Positions 1-8,524 of a stretch of 64,000 nucleotides of DNA are shown in pieces (position 1 is the first letter of the stretch; each line of letters begins with the position of its first letter). Under the pieces are notes generated by a model. It ran no database searches and had not been told where the DNA came from. It saw only the letters and a list, made by a program, of their open reading frames with translations. Position numbers and translations under genes: made by a program. The DNA is from an uncultured Bacilli bacterium (GTDB taxonomy: Bacteria; Bacillota_I; Bacilli_A; RF39; UBA660): positions 806,001 through 870,000 of the forward strand of contig CAKOHZ010000001.1 in the NCBI GenBank assembly GCA_934086315.1. The letters run 5' to 3'.

Positions 1-349
1 CCAAAGCATCTATACTCGTCGCAACAGATAACATTAACATAGTTTTAATCCCTAAATCACTATCAATGTTTTCTTTCTTAGAACGTGACTCAATTACCAT
101 CTTACCGCCAATAAACACTAACAACACAAACGCTATCCAATGATCTATACTAGTTATAATATGTTCAAGTGTATCACCCAAAAAGAATCCGATTGTTGGC
201 ATTAACGCCTGAAAAACACCAAACCATATACCAATCTTAACAGCATCCTTAACTTTAATCTTCTTTAAAGAAAGTCCTTTACATACACTTACCGCAAACG
301 CATCAGCTGCAAGTGACACACTTATAAGTAATATTTCTAAAAAATTCAT
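1..349 (-). CDS. mntP: Manganese efflux pump MntP, C-terminus outside window
   Basis: MntP proteins are small membrane exporters that lower cytoplasmic Mn(II). I translated this stretch directly: it starts MNFLEILLISVSLAADAFAV and keeps the two family signatures, ADAFAVS near residues 15-21 and SIDAL near the window edge. These acidic motifs in membrane helices are conserved in the family. About 116 codons are visible of a usual 180-190, so the gene runs past the left edge. The ribosome binding site AGGGGG overlaps the TAG stop of the upstream CDF gene, so the two are probably translationally coupled. No Mn riboswitch fits in the 9-nt gap. The identification is secure. Confidence 0.92.
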   Translation of the reverse strand, partial: MNFLEILLISVSLAADAFAVSVCKGLSLKKIKVKDAVKIGIWFGVFQALMPTIGFFLGDTLEHIITSIDHWIAFVLLVFIGGKMVIESRSKKENIDSDLGIKTMLMLSVATSIDAL

Positions 350-358
350 AAATACCCC

Positions 359-1219
359 CTAAATTGGATTAACATGTATAATAACTAAGTATATTTCATC
401 TATCTCTTTAATAATTTCTTTTTCAAGTTTATTTGCTATATCATGACTATTAAAAGTACTCATATTACCATCCACGTATATAGTAAAACTTATTTGATAC
501 TTATATCCTACTGGAGTTGAATTAAAATGAATAACTTTCTTTATTTCTTTATGTCTATCTATTATTTCATATACTTCATTTCTTGTTTCCACTGATATAG
601 ATTTATCCATCAAAACATTATAACTTTCTATATAAAGTTTTATAGATGTATATATAATCCATAAAGATATTATTATGCCAACTACTCCATCTAAAAAATA
701 TATTCCATATATAGATAATACGCATGATACTAAGTTTACACAAGTAATAATCATATCATTAAAATGATCTCTTGAATTAGCTTTAACAAGTAAATTATTA
801 TATTTTTTATATACTTTATTTGTATACATATATAAACAAAACTTAATAATTATTGTAATCACGCACACAACTATTAACCATATGGAAAAGTCATATGTTT
901 TACCATTTATCAAAGACATAAATGAATCTTTTAATATAAATAAAGCCATTAATATCATAGATATACTAATAAGCATTGAATATATATATTCAGCTTTACC
1001 ATGTCCTAAATTATGATCATCATCCCTAGGCTTACTAGATATCTTGTTACCTATATATGTCATAAGTGAAGAAAATATATCTCCTGCACTATTAAAAGCA
1101 TCTGCAATCATTGCTTGACTACCAGTTAAAAGTGCTACAATTCCTTTAATTATCATTAGAAGTATATTACCAAGTATTCCAAATATACTAGCTAACTTTG
1201 TACTTTTAAATCTATTCAT
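359..1219 (-). CDS. Cation diffusion facilitator transporter, probably Mn(II) efflux
   Basis: Cation diffusion facilitators exchange a divalent metal for protons across the membrane. The 286 residues hold about six membrane segments and a C-terminal cytoplasmic domain. Aligned by eye to FieF/YiiP, the transport site is N43/D47 in the second helix and D151/D155 in the fifth. Zinc pumps have His at the position of D151. Replacement by Asn and Asp is a pattern reported for Mn-type members such as MntE, so Mn(II) is the inferred substrate. The gene sits immediately upstream of mntP, also a Mn exporter, and downstream of a sensor kinase gene. It starts after GAGGA. Family is certain; metal specificity is inferred. 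Confidence 0.9.
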   Translation of the reverse strand: MNRFKSTKLASIFGILGNILLMIIKGIVALLTGSQAMIADAFNSAGDIFSSLMTYIGNKISSKPRDDDHNLGHGKAEYIYSMLISISMILMALFILKDSFMSLINGKTYDFSIWLIVVCVITIIIKFCLYMYTNKVYKKYNNLLVKANSRDHFNDMIITCVNLVSCVLSIYGIYFLDGVVGIIISLWIIYTSIKLYIESYNVLMDKSISVETRNEVYEIIDRHKEIKKVIHFNSTPVGYKYQISFTIYVDGNMSTFNSHDIANKLEKEIIKEIDEIYLVIIHVNPI

Positions 1220-1228
1220 AATTCCTCA

Positions 1229-2431
1229 CTATTCAAAATATTTTATAGTAAATATAGTACCAATATTAGGAGTACTTTTAACACTTATACTTCCATTATC
1301 CTTTTCTATTATTGATTTAGATAAAGCAAGTCCTATTCCTACACTATCTTTACTAGTATTCTTTCCTTTATAAAATCTATCAAATATATATGGTAAATCT
1401 TCTTCACTTATACCAACACCATTATCTCTAATAAGTATTCTAGAGTATACTTTATTCTTAGTATAATTCACTTCTACAAATCCATTTCCATCTATATGTT
1501 CAATAGAATTCTTTATTATATTTGAAAGTGCCTCAACTTCCCACATAAAATCACATTTTATAGTAGAACCTTTATCCCCAGATACTTTAATACTAACACC
1601 TTTTAATTCACTTAAAGCACTAACTTTATTAATAGCTTCATCAACTATATCTTTAATTAATACTTCCTCTTTATTAAATTTTATTACATTCGCATCAAAT
1701 TTAGAAAGTTTAAGAAGATTTTGTACTAGAAAATTTATATTTATTATTTCTCTTTTAATATTTATTAAAAATTTACGTCTAGTTTTAAAGTCCATCTCTT
1801 CATTATCAAGTATATTATCTATCATAATAGTAATACTTGTAAGAGGTGTTTTTAATTGATGACTTATATCACTTAATGAATCTTTAAGATTTAATTTATC
1901 TTTTAAAGAATTATCTGCTTCACTTCTAAGCATTAAAGATGTTTTATATACTTCTTGTTTTAAAACTGATAACTCATCCTCTGTATAATCTTCTATGTCT
2001 ATATCAAAGTTTCTTCTATTTATTTTAGATATTAATTCTATTATTTTATTTATTTTTTTATTTCTTTTAGATTTATTAATAACAAAATACACATATAAAG
2101 TAATAATAATTATAAAAAGAATACTAAGATCTACAATAATATATTTTTTAAATAGTCTATCATTTTCTATAATAGCACTACTTTTTTCATTAATTCCATA
2201 TTTACTAAGTAAATCTTCTTCATTTTCACTATTTAATATACTTACTAAATCACTTTCATTAACTTCTGGATATTTCTTAACCACTTCGTTAATTAAAGAA
2301 TTAATTTTATTATTATAATTCATAGTATAAGTTTTATATTGATAATTTAGAATCAAACCAAAAAGACCTAGTGATATAAAACTAGTTATTATCATAAAAA
2401 CTAATATCTTTTTGTTTATTTTATTTTTCAT
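1229..2431 (-). CDS. Sensor histidine kinase of the ABC-exporter operon
   Basis: This is a membrane histidine kinase. Transmembrane segments lie near residues 8-30 and 97-119 and bracket a short, charged extracellular loop of about 65 residues. The H-box SHQLKTPLTS carries the phosphoacceptor His at about 191. The ATPase domain has an N-box (IIKNSIEH), G1 (RDNGVG) and G2 (GIGLALS). I start at the ATG at 2431, which has AGGAT upstream; a TTG one codon earlier is unlikely. It overlaps the end of the response regulator gene by 11 nt, so the pair is coupled. The adjoining FtsX-type ABC exporter suggests sensing of an envelope-active peptide or antibiotic, an inference from operon type. Confidence 0.93.
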   Translation of the reverse strand: MKNKINKKILVFMIITSFISLGLFGLILNYQYKTYTMNYNNKINSLINEVVKKYPEVNESDLVSILNSENEEDLLSKYGINEKSSAIIENDRLFKKYIIVDLSILFIIIITLYVYFVINKSKRNKKINKIIELISKINRRNFDIDIEDYTEDELSVLKQEVYKTSLMLRSEADNSLKDKLNLKDSLSDISHQLKTPLTSITIMIDNILDNEEMDFKTRRKFLINIKREIININFLVQNLLKLSKFDANVIKFNKEEVLIKDIVDEAINKVSALSELKGVSIKVSGDKGSTIKCDFMWEVEALSNIIKNSIEHIDGNGFVEVNYTKNKVYSRILIRDNGVGISEEDLPYIFDRFYKGKNTSKDSVGIGLALSKSIIEKDNGSISVKSTPNIGTIFTIKYFE

Positions 2432-3062
2432 CAATTCTGTATCCTATTCCTTTTAATGTAATTATTATATCTGTGTCAAGTTTTTCACGTATTCTTTTCA
2501 TATAAACAGTAACAGTGTTATCATTAACATCATTTCCTGTCCATTCCCATATACTTTCAATAATTTTATCACGAGTAACTACTTTATTAATATTACTAAA
2601 CAAAAGTCCTAATATTTTAACTTCTAAAGTAGTTAGATTAATTACTTCATTATTTTTATATACACACATTCTATTAAGGTCAAAAGTAATATCGCCAGAA
2701 CTTATAGTCTTCTTATTAAGTATTTTATTTATACGAGCTATTAATTCTCCAGTTCTAAATGGTTTAGTTAAATAGTCACTTGCACCCATATCTAAAGCAT
2801 TAACTATATCTTCTTCACTATCACGAGCAGTTAAAAATATAACAGGTATTTCCATCTCTTTAATATAATCTTTATATAAATCAAAACCATTACCATCAGG
2901 TAAAGTAACATCAAGTATTATTAAATCCACTTTATTATTTTCTAAATACTGAAGAGTGCTTTTAATATCAGAAACACTTACTAAATCTATCTTTTTAATC
3001 TTAAAAGAATATTCTAAACTCTCTCTTATATTTAAATTATCTTCTACAAGTAATATCTTCAT
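2421..3062 (-). CDS. OmpR/PhoB-family response regulator
   Basis: A two-domain DNA-binding regulator of 213 residues. The receiver domain has the acidic pocket E7/D8, phosphoacceptor D51, T78 and K100. A winged-helix trans_reg_C domain fills residues 120-213. It is co-transcribed with and overlaps its sensor kinase. An extended -10 promoter (TGC-TATAAT, 3079-3087) lies just upstream, right after the terminator of the permease gene, so the pair can be expressed apart from the transporter. The AGTGAC direct repeats upstream of the ABC ATPase gene are a plausible binding site. The family is certain; the inducing signal is unknown. Confidence 0.94.
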   Translation of the reverse strand: MKILLVEDNLNIRESLEYSFKIKKIDLVSVSDIKSTLQYLENNKVDLIILDVTLPDGNGFDLYKDYIKEMEIPVIFLTARDSEEDIVNALDMGASDYLTKPFRTGELIARINKILNKKTISSGDITFDLNRMCVYKNNEVINLTTLEVKILGLLFSNINKVVTRDKIIESIWEWTGNDVNDNTVTVYMKRIREKLDTDIIITLKGIGYRIDEK

Positions 3063-3078
3063 AATTTACCTCTTATTC

Positions 3079-3087
3079 ATTATAGCA
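3079..3087 (-). promoter_or_regulatory. Extended -10 promoter for the two-component genes
   Basis: The minus strand reads TGC-TATAAT directly after the T-run of the permease terminator. There is no good -35 hexamer; the T-rich terminator tail occupies that place. Start codon of the regulator lies 17 nt downstream of the -10, with AGAGG between. Confidence 0.6.
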
Positions 3088-3092
3088 CAAAA

Positions 3093-3108
3093 AAGGACCT
3101 AAGTCCTT
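3093..3108 (-). terminator. Rho-independent terminator after the ABC permease gene
   Basis: Perfect 6-bp stem AAGGAC/GTCCTT with a 4-nt loop, followed on the minus strand by TTTTTT. It overlaps the permease stop codon. Confidence 0.8.
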
Positions 3109-5722
3109 AAATGTTTTCATTACGTATACTTTCTATAATATTTTGTTTATTTACTTTTCTAACAGAATAATTCATTATAAAGAATACAAGTACAAATACA
3201 GCAAGTATACTAATTATTATACCTTGATATGGAAGTTCAAAAGCAAATGTTGTACCTCCTTGATTAAATGCCAAATATATTAAATATGAAAGAACCACTC
3301 CTATAGGAATACCTATTAATAATGATTTAGCACTATAAAATACACTCTCTAAATTAATAAGTTTATTAAATTCTCTTTGAGTCATTCCAATACTCTTTAA
3401 TATAGCAAATTCGCCAGTTCTAAGACTAATATTAGTATTTATTGTATTAAATATATTAGTAACACCAATTAACGCTATAACAGTAATAAATCCATATAAG
3501 AATATTGCTACTAGAGTATATAAACCTTTAACACTTCTCATTTGTTTATCTAAGTTACTTATACCATAGTCATCATAATTACTAAATATATTTTCAACAT
3601 TTTCTTGAAGTTTATCTGGATTACTAGAATGAATATATATAGTATAACTTAAATACATATTATCTTTAAGATACTTATCAAAGTATTCATCACTCACTAT
3701 TAAGAAAGATCCAGTAAATTGATTTTCCAGTCCAAGAGGTCTTTCATAAGTTACATATCCTACTTCAATAGTTTTTTCATCTTCACCGCCAACAACATAG
3801 TTAAATGCTTTACCAGTTATAGAGTCTCCCTTTCTACTCTTTAAAACATCATATTCTACTTGTCTACTGCTTCCATCAACATCAACATCATAGAAACTAT
3901 TATTTATAAGAATTCCTTTATCTTTCACATCTTCCTTATTTAAGTTAAGACTTTTTAAATATCTATCGTATTCATCTTCTCCTATAGCCATAACTGAAAC
4001 TTGAGTGTCACTATCAGGATCTATAAAATTTTCTTTTAGTAAAGCTTTTAATTTAGGATCATAATAATCGCTTGATATAACTAAATGAGTAAATCTCTCT
4101 ATACTAATTCTTTCCATATAATCAAGATTCAAAAATTCTTTATATTCTTTTTCTACTTTTTCAGGTTTAATAATATTAATAGATATATTATAGTTTTGAG
4201 TACCAATTTCTTTATCAATTTCTCTAAATCCTAAATTCATAAAATACGTAAGAGCAATAAATATTGAAGAACAAACTATTATAGATATAACAGTAGTTCT
4301 ATATTTTCTTCTATTTCTTTTAATATTTTTATATGATATTACTCCACCTATACCAAATAATAGATTTATTATTTTTGGACATCTAATTTTTTTAGATTTT
4401 ATCTTTATATCATCATTTCTTCTAATAGCACTTATTGGACTTAACTTACTAGCTCTACGAGCACTTCTAAGAGCAGATAAATATATAGTAACAGCACTAA
4501 GTATTATAGATAAAAATATTGCTAAAAATGATGTTTTAAATACAAAACCAGCACCAATAAACATATCACTAGCAAGGTAATTACATAATTTAATTAATAC
4601 GAATGATGCAAATATACCACTTAATATACCAAGAGGTACACCAATAATACCAAGTATAAACGCTTCATAAAGAACATTTTTCTTTATTTGTTTTCTAGTA
4701 GCTCCAATACTTCTAAACATCGCATATTGTTTAGTTTTCTCTGTAATAGATATATCAAAACTATTTTTAATACAAAATATAGACGTAACCATAATTATAA
4801 GTATTATAATAGTAGATATACTATATAACATATTCATAATATCATTACCAAAAGAAAGAGTTTCTAAACTTATCAAATAGTAATTACATACCGTTTCATA
4901 TTTACCTTTATTTACTTTTTCCATTACTTCATCATCAGGACCAAAATCACCATGTTCATATCTTTCATACATTTTAGCATCAACACCAAGTATACTAGCA
5001 GTTACATTAAATCTATCTTTAATAGCTTCCTTTGTATACTTAGTATATATATCATATTTCCCACTATAACTTGTAGTATCAAGTTTAGTTATAAATGTAT
5101 AACCAGGAGCAGTATAAGGTTCAACTATTTTACCAGGTCTTTCCATAATACCAACTATTTTATATGTACGAGTTTCTTCAACTTTTAACTCCTCTTCTCC
5201 AGTATATGGATTATTTTGATCTAAAGTATAGTTTTCACTATAACGCTTTCCTATATCTAAAGTTATATTATCCCCTATCTTATAGTCTATTCCTCCATTA
5301 GTTTTTAAATGTCTAGGAACTACTATTTCATCTTCATTTTGTGGAAGTCTTCCATCTAATAATTCTATAGACATATTATTAAATGCTTTATTATCAAAAG
5401 CAACTACATAAGCATACACTTTATCAGGATTCTTACTACCACTTAAATAACTATAACCAATTTCTTTAGTAAGATAATAATCACTTATATTTCTGTTATT
5501 ACTAAAGTTTTTTATATCATTCGCATCAACTCTATAATAAGCATAATGAAAGTCACCAAGTTGTTTCTTTTCAAAAATGATTATACTTTCTTTAAAACTA
5601 ACAATCATACTACTAAGAGCACATATTAATGCAACTGATAAAATAATTCCAATTATAGTAACTATAGTTCTCTTTTTATTAAGTTTTAAATTTTTAATTG
5701 TAAGTTTATTAAGGATACTCAT
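3107..5722 (-). CDS. FtsX-family ABC transporter permease, two FtsX units
   Basis: This 871-residue membrane protein is the permease partner of the adjoining ATPase. An N-terminal helix (about 17-37) precedes a large extracellular domain (about 40-290). A first FtsX domain spans about 295-420. A helix near 475-495 leads to a second extracellular domain (about 500-735), and a second FtsX domain (about 745-865) ends the protein. This 4+4 helix plan is that of MacB/Vex-like exporters or mechanotransmission permeases for peptides and antibiotics. The gene follows the ATPase by 2 nt and ends in a terminator. Substrate cannot be told from sequence. Confidence 0.92.
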   Translation of the reverse strand: MSILNKLTIKNLKLNKKRTIVTIIGIILSVALICALSSMIVSFKESIIIFEKKQLGDFHYAYYRVDANDIKNFSNNRNISDYYLTKEIGYSYLSGSKNPDKVYAYVVAFDNKAFNNMSIELLDGRLPQNEDEIVVPRHLKTNGGIDYKIGDNITLDIGKRYSENYTLDQNNPYTGEEELKVEETRTYKIVGIMERPGKIVEPYTAPGYTFITKLDTTSYSGKYDIYTKYTKEAIKDRFNVTASILGVDAKMYERYEHGDFGPDDEVMEKVNKGKYETVCNYYLISLETLSFGNDIMNMLYSISTIIILIIMVTSIFCIKNSFDISITEKTKQYAMFRSIGATRKQIKKNVLYEAFILGIIGVPLGILSGIFASFVLIKLCNYLASDMFIGAGFVFKTSFLAIFLSIILSAVTIYLSALRSARRASKLSPISAIRRNDDIKIKSKKIRCPKIINLLFGIGGVISYKNIKRNRRKYRTTVISIIVCSSIFIALTYFMNLGFREIDKEIGTQNYNISINIIKPEKVEKEYKEFLNLDYMERISIERFTHLVISSDYYDPKLKALLKENFIDPDSDTQVSVMAIGEDEYDRYLKSLNLNKEDVKDKGILINNSFYDVDVDGSSRQVEYDVLKSRKGDSITGKAFNYVVGGEDEKTIEVGYVTYERPLGLENQFTGSFLIVSDEYFDKYLKDNMYLSYTIYIHSSNPDKLQENVENIFSNYDDYGISNLDKQMRSVKGLYTLVAIFLYGFITVIALIGVTNIFNTINTNISLRTGEFAILKSIGMTQREFNKLINLESVFYSAKSLLIGIPIGVVLSYLIYLAFNQGGTTFAFELPYQGIIISILAVFVLVFFIMNYSVRKVNKQNIIESIRNENI

Positions 5723-5724
5723 AA

Positions 5725-6396
5725 TTACCTCTCCTTAACTATCTTTCCATCTTCTATAGTAATAATTCTGTCAGCCACTGCTGCTATATCTAAGTTATGT
5801 GTAATCATTATTATAGTTTGTTTATATTCTTTATTCATCTTTTTAAGAAGATTAACTACTTCATCACTACTTTTACTATCTAAGTTACCAGTAGGTTCAT
5901 CAGCAAGTACTATCGCAGGTTTAGTAATTAAAGCCCTTCCTATAGATGTTCTTTGTTGTTGACCACCAGATAATTCATTTGGTAAATGTTTACGTCTACT
6001 TTGAAGTCCAAGTACTTTAAGTAACTCATTTAATTCAAACTTATCTGCATTTCTATTATCAAGTTCTAAAGGAAGAAGTATATTTTCTTCAACATTTAAA
6101 ATAGGTATTAAATTATAAAATTGATATATAAGTCCTACTTCTCTTCTTCTAAATATTGCTAAATTATCACTACTTAAACTATAAATGTCTTTTCCATCAA
6201 TAAATACCTTTCCATTAGTCGGAGTATCTACTCCACCCATCAAATGTAAAAGTGTACTCTTACCACTACCAGAAGCACCAACAATCGCAACAAATTCTCC
6301 TTTTTCTACAGAAAATGATACATGATCTAAAGCAACTACTTTATTATTATCTTTTCCATATACTTTAGTTAAATTATCAACTTTTAATATTTCCAT
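5725..6396 (-). CDS. ABC transporter ATPase, LolD/MacB type
   Basis: This 223-residue nucleotide-binding subunit energises the FtsX-type permease. It has Walker A GASGSGKST, signature LSGGQQQR, Walker B IVLADEPTGNLD and the switch His in MITHN. It resembles LolD, MacB and BceA-type ATPases. It is first in an operon with the permease. The two-component genes follow, then CDF and mntP. The promoter region upstream (6424-6455) carries two AGTGAC repeats 11 bp apart. No fusion or missing motif is seen. Confidence 0.95.
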   Translation of the reverse strand: MEILKVDNLTKVYGKDNNKVVALDHVSFSVEKGEFVAIVGASGSGKSTLLHLMGGVDTPTNGKVFIDGKDIYSLSSDNLAIFRRREVGLIYQFYNLIPILNVEENILLPLELDNRNADKFELNELLKVLGLQSRRKHLPNELSGGQQQRTSIGRALITKPAIVLADEPTGNLDSKSSDEVVNLLKKMNKEYKQTIIMITHNLDIAAVADRIITIEDGKIVKER

Positions 6397-6423
6397 AATA
6401 TCTTTCCTTTCAAATACACTTAC

Positions 6424-6455
6424 ATTTTATGAAACAAAAGTGACTATAGAGTGAC
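6424..6455 (-). promoter_or_regulatory. Promoter with AGTGAC direct repeats, likely regulator site
   Basis: On the minus strand two GTCACT half-sites (6450-6455 and 6439-6444) start 11 bp apart, just upstream of a TAAAAT -10 (6424-6429). An 11-bp direct repeat over the -35 region is the usual layout for OmpR/PhoB-type activators. The regulator encoded at 2421-3062 is the obvious candidate. Binding is inferred. Confidence 0.5.
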
Positions 6456-6459
6456 AAAA

Positions 6460-6482
6460 AAGAAATATCATAGATACTTCTT
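6460..6482 (-). terminator. Terminator after the 129-residue gene
   Basis: Stem AAGAAATATC/GATACTTCTT with one mismatch, followed on the minus strand by TTTTTT. It includes the TGA stop of the 6468-6857 gene. Confidence 0.7.
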
Positions 6483-6857
6483 TAAATCACATTCAAAACT
6501 TATTATTCCATTAAAATCAATAGTATTAAAACTTATATTAAATTCATAATTATTATTATCTATTCTAAAAAGATCTATATCACATGTTGTATCTAAATAA
6601 GTTAAACCATTATATGTAAACATAGTTTCTCCTTCAAATAGATAACTTTCATCTAAACAAACTTCATCATTAATCTCAACATTAAATATCTTTTCCATAT
6701 CACTAAATATAAATCTAAATGTATAGTCATCATCTTTTATAACACCATTTACTTCTATAGCGAGTGTTTTACTTTTCTTACCGTTAATTTCTATTTCTAA
6801 TGGATAAACTTCTATATTTTCTTTATCTGAATCCACATATTTACTTACCTTAAACAT
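6468..6857 (-). CDS. Uncharacterised acidic protein
   Basis: I do not recognise this 129-residue protein. It is acidic, lacks a signal peptide or membrane helix, and alternates hydrophobic and polar residues in a way that suggests an all-beta fold. It starts after a strong AAAGGAG. It lies 2 nt downstream of ybaK, so the two share a transcript that ends at the terminator overlapping its stop. Nothing in the sequence points to an enzyme. Real coding status is supported by the ribosome binding site, spacing and codon pattern; the function is unknown. Confidence 0.75.
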   Translation of the reverse strand: MFKVSKYVDSDKENIEVYPLEIEINGKKSKTLAIEVNGVIKDDDYTFRFIFSDMEKIFNVEINDEVCLDESYLFEGETMFTYNGLTYLDTTCDIDLFRIDNNNYEFNISFNTIDFNGIISFECDLKKYL

Positions 6858-6859
6858 AT

Positions 6860-7336
6860 TTACTCCTTTATATCTTCTAAACTATAATCTATTACTTTAG
6901 AAAGTTCATCTAATGTTGTTTCTATTTGATATCCAATCTTGCCAGCACTAAAATATATCTTATCATTATTTTTAGCACTTATATCTATTACTGTCTTAAA
7001 TTGTTTTTTCATTCCTACTGGTGAACATCCTCCATGAATATATCCCGTAAGAGGTAATAAATCTTTAGACTTAATCATTTCAATTGATTTTTCATTGACA
7101 CTTTTAGCAGCCTTCTTTAAATCTAAGTTTGATGAAACTGGTACCAAGAACACATAATGATTATTACTTTTACCAACAGTTACCAAAGTCTTAAATACTA
7201 TATTAGGATCTTCTTTAAGCACACTAGCAACCTCAAGTCCACTTACCATATCAGTATCACTATAATCATGTACATTATAAATAATATTCTTTTGATCAAG
7301 TATTCTCATGACATTAGTTTTCTCTTGTTTTTTCAT
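6860..7336 (-). CDS. ybaK: YbaK/EbsC-family Cys-tRNA(Pro) deacylase
   Basis: This family hydrolyses Cys-tRNA(Pro) made by mistake by prolyl-tRNA synthetase, acting in trans in the cytoplasm. The 158 residues cover the whole single-domain fold. Visible family features are the early FKTLV strand, KKAAKS around residue 75 and the glycine-rich GYIHGGCSPVGMKK near 99-111, which forms the substrate pocket. The start has GGTGA upstream and its own TGA-TATAAT promoter (7352-7360). It is followed at 2 nt by an unknown gene. The product is safe at family level; preference for Cys-tRNA over other mischarged tRNAs is taken from homologues. Confidence 0.92.
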   Translation of the reverse strand: MKKQEKTNVMRILDQKNIIYNVHDYSDTDMVSGLEVASVLKEDPNIVFKTLVTVGKSNNHYVFLVPVSSNLDLKKAAKSVNEKSIEMIKSKDLLPLTGYIHGGCSPVGMKKQFKTVIDISAKNNDKIYFSAGKIGYQIETTLDELSKVIDYSLEDIKE

Positions 7337-7351
7337 TAAATCACCAAAATT

Positions 7352-7360
7352 ATTATATCA
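7352..7360 (-). promoter_or_regulatory. Extended -10 promoter for ybaK
   Basis: TGA-TATAAT on the minus strand, 15 nt upstream of the ybaK start codon with GGTGA between. It is divergent from the acyltransferase promoter. Confidence 0.55.
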
Positions 7361-7364
7361 TATA

Positions 7365-7394
7365 TTGTAATTATTAAAAAAAATATGTTATATT
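7365..7394 (+). promoter_or_regulatory. Probable promoter of the acyltransferase gene
   Basis: TTGTAA (-35), 18-bp spacer, then TGT-TATATT (extended -10). A strong AGGAGGG and the start codon follow. Confidence 0.5.
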
Positions 7395-7428
7395 TAATAT
7401 ATAAGAAAATATAGGAGGGAGTTTTGGA

Positions 7429-8493
7429 ATGAAATCAAATCGTTTTGGTAAAATATCTTTTTGGAAATTTGGATTTTGTATATTAATAGTTCTATTCCAT
7501 ATAGCATCTATATATCCTGACTTTAGATATAATTTTAAATATGGAAGCATTGGAGTAGAATTTTTCTTTTTAGTGTCTGGATACTTTTTAGCAAAAAAAT
7601 GTATTTCTTATGAACCTAAAGAAAGTCTTGGTGAAGAAACATTTAATTTTATGAAAAGTAAAATTAAAAAGTTTATCCCATATATAATACTTTTAATGAT
7701 AGTTGGTGTTCCATACTTAACGTTTATAAAACATTACACTTTAACAGAACATGTAATGACATTTTATAAAATATTATTAATACCAACTAATATAGATACA
7801 GACCCATCTATATATGGAATACTTTGGTACTTAACAACAATGATAGTAGTAGAAACAGTAATGTTTCCATTAATAGTAAAACATAAAAAGAATTTTATAT
7901 ATATAATAAGTCCAATAATAGTAATATTGTTAATGAATTATATATTAGTTGAAACTAAAATTATAGTATCTCCATGGACTAAGACGCCATTTGCATTAAA
8001 AGGAATATTAAGAGGATTCTTAGTAATGAATCTAGGTATGTATTTATATATACTAAGTGAAAAATTCAATAAAATTAAACTTACCAAATTATCAAAAGCA
8101 ATACTACCAATTATAGAAATATTCTTATATTTAAGTATATTCTATATATCTAATATTAAGAGTGCTCATTCAAAATTTGATATATTTATGCTTATATTAA
8201 TCAGTATAGGACTTCTTATTTCAGCAAATCCAAATGTATATTTAACAAGACTCTCTAATAATAAAGTTTTCTATTTTTTAGAAAAATTAAGCTTACCAAT
8301 GTATATTTATCAATGGGTAATAATTTATGGACTAGAAGTGCTTTTAAGAAAGTTGGGTGTCATTACTAACTACTGGATATTCTCTCTTCTTACAATATTA
8401 ATTCTAATATTTGTAAGTATAATAGTAATGTATATAGTTAAATTATATGAAAAACATAAACATAAAATAACAAGATTATTTATAGAAGCATAA
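7429..8493 (+). CDS. Integral membrane acyltransferase (Acyl_transf_3 family)
   Basis: This 354-residue protein has about ten membrane helices. Its first helix, FWKFGFCILIVLFHI, carries the conserved His of acyltransferase family 3 (OafA, OatA N-terminal domain), and GVEFFFLVSGYF follows as family motif. Members move acetyl or other acyl groups onto cell-surface glycans or lipids. It is a lone plus-strand gene between divergent ybaK and convergent trhA, with its own promoter and a bidirectional terminator. The acceptor substrate cannot be inferred because no glycan genes are adjacent. Confidence 0.88.
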   Translation: MKSNRFGKISFWKFGFCILIVLFHIASIYPDFRYNFKYGSIGVEFFFLVSGYFLAKKCISYEPKESLGEETFNFMKSKIKKFIPYIILLMIVGVPYLTFIKHYTLTEHVMTFYKILLIPTNIDTDPSIYGILWYLTTMIVVETVMFPLIVKHKKNFIYIISPIIVILLMNYILVETKIIVSPWTKTPFALKGILRGFLVMNLGMYLYILSEKFNKIKLTKLSKAILPIIEIFLYLSIFYISNIKSAHSKFDIFMLILISIGLLISANPNVYLTRLSNNKVFYFLEKLSLPMYIYQWVIIYGLEVLLRKLGVITNYWIFSLLTILILIFVSIIVMYIVKLYEKHKHKITRLFIEA

Positions 8494-8495
8494 GC

Positions 8496-8524
8496 AAAAA
8501 CAGAGTTTCAATAACTCTGTTTTA
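8496..8524. terminator. Bidirectional terminator between convergent genes
   Basis: Twelve-base inverted repeat AAAACAGAGTT/AACTCTGTTTT with a 5-nt loop. It serves the plus-strand acyltransferase gene and overlaps the stop codon of the minus-strand hemolysin III gene. Confidence 0.88.
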
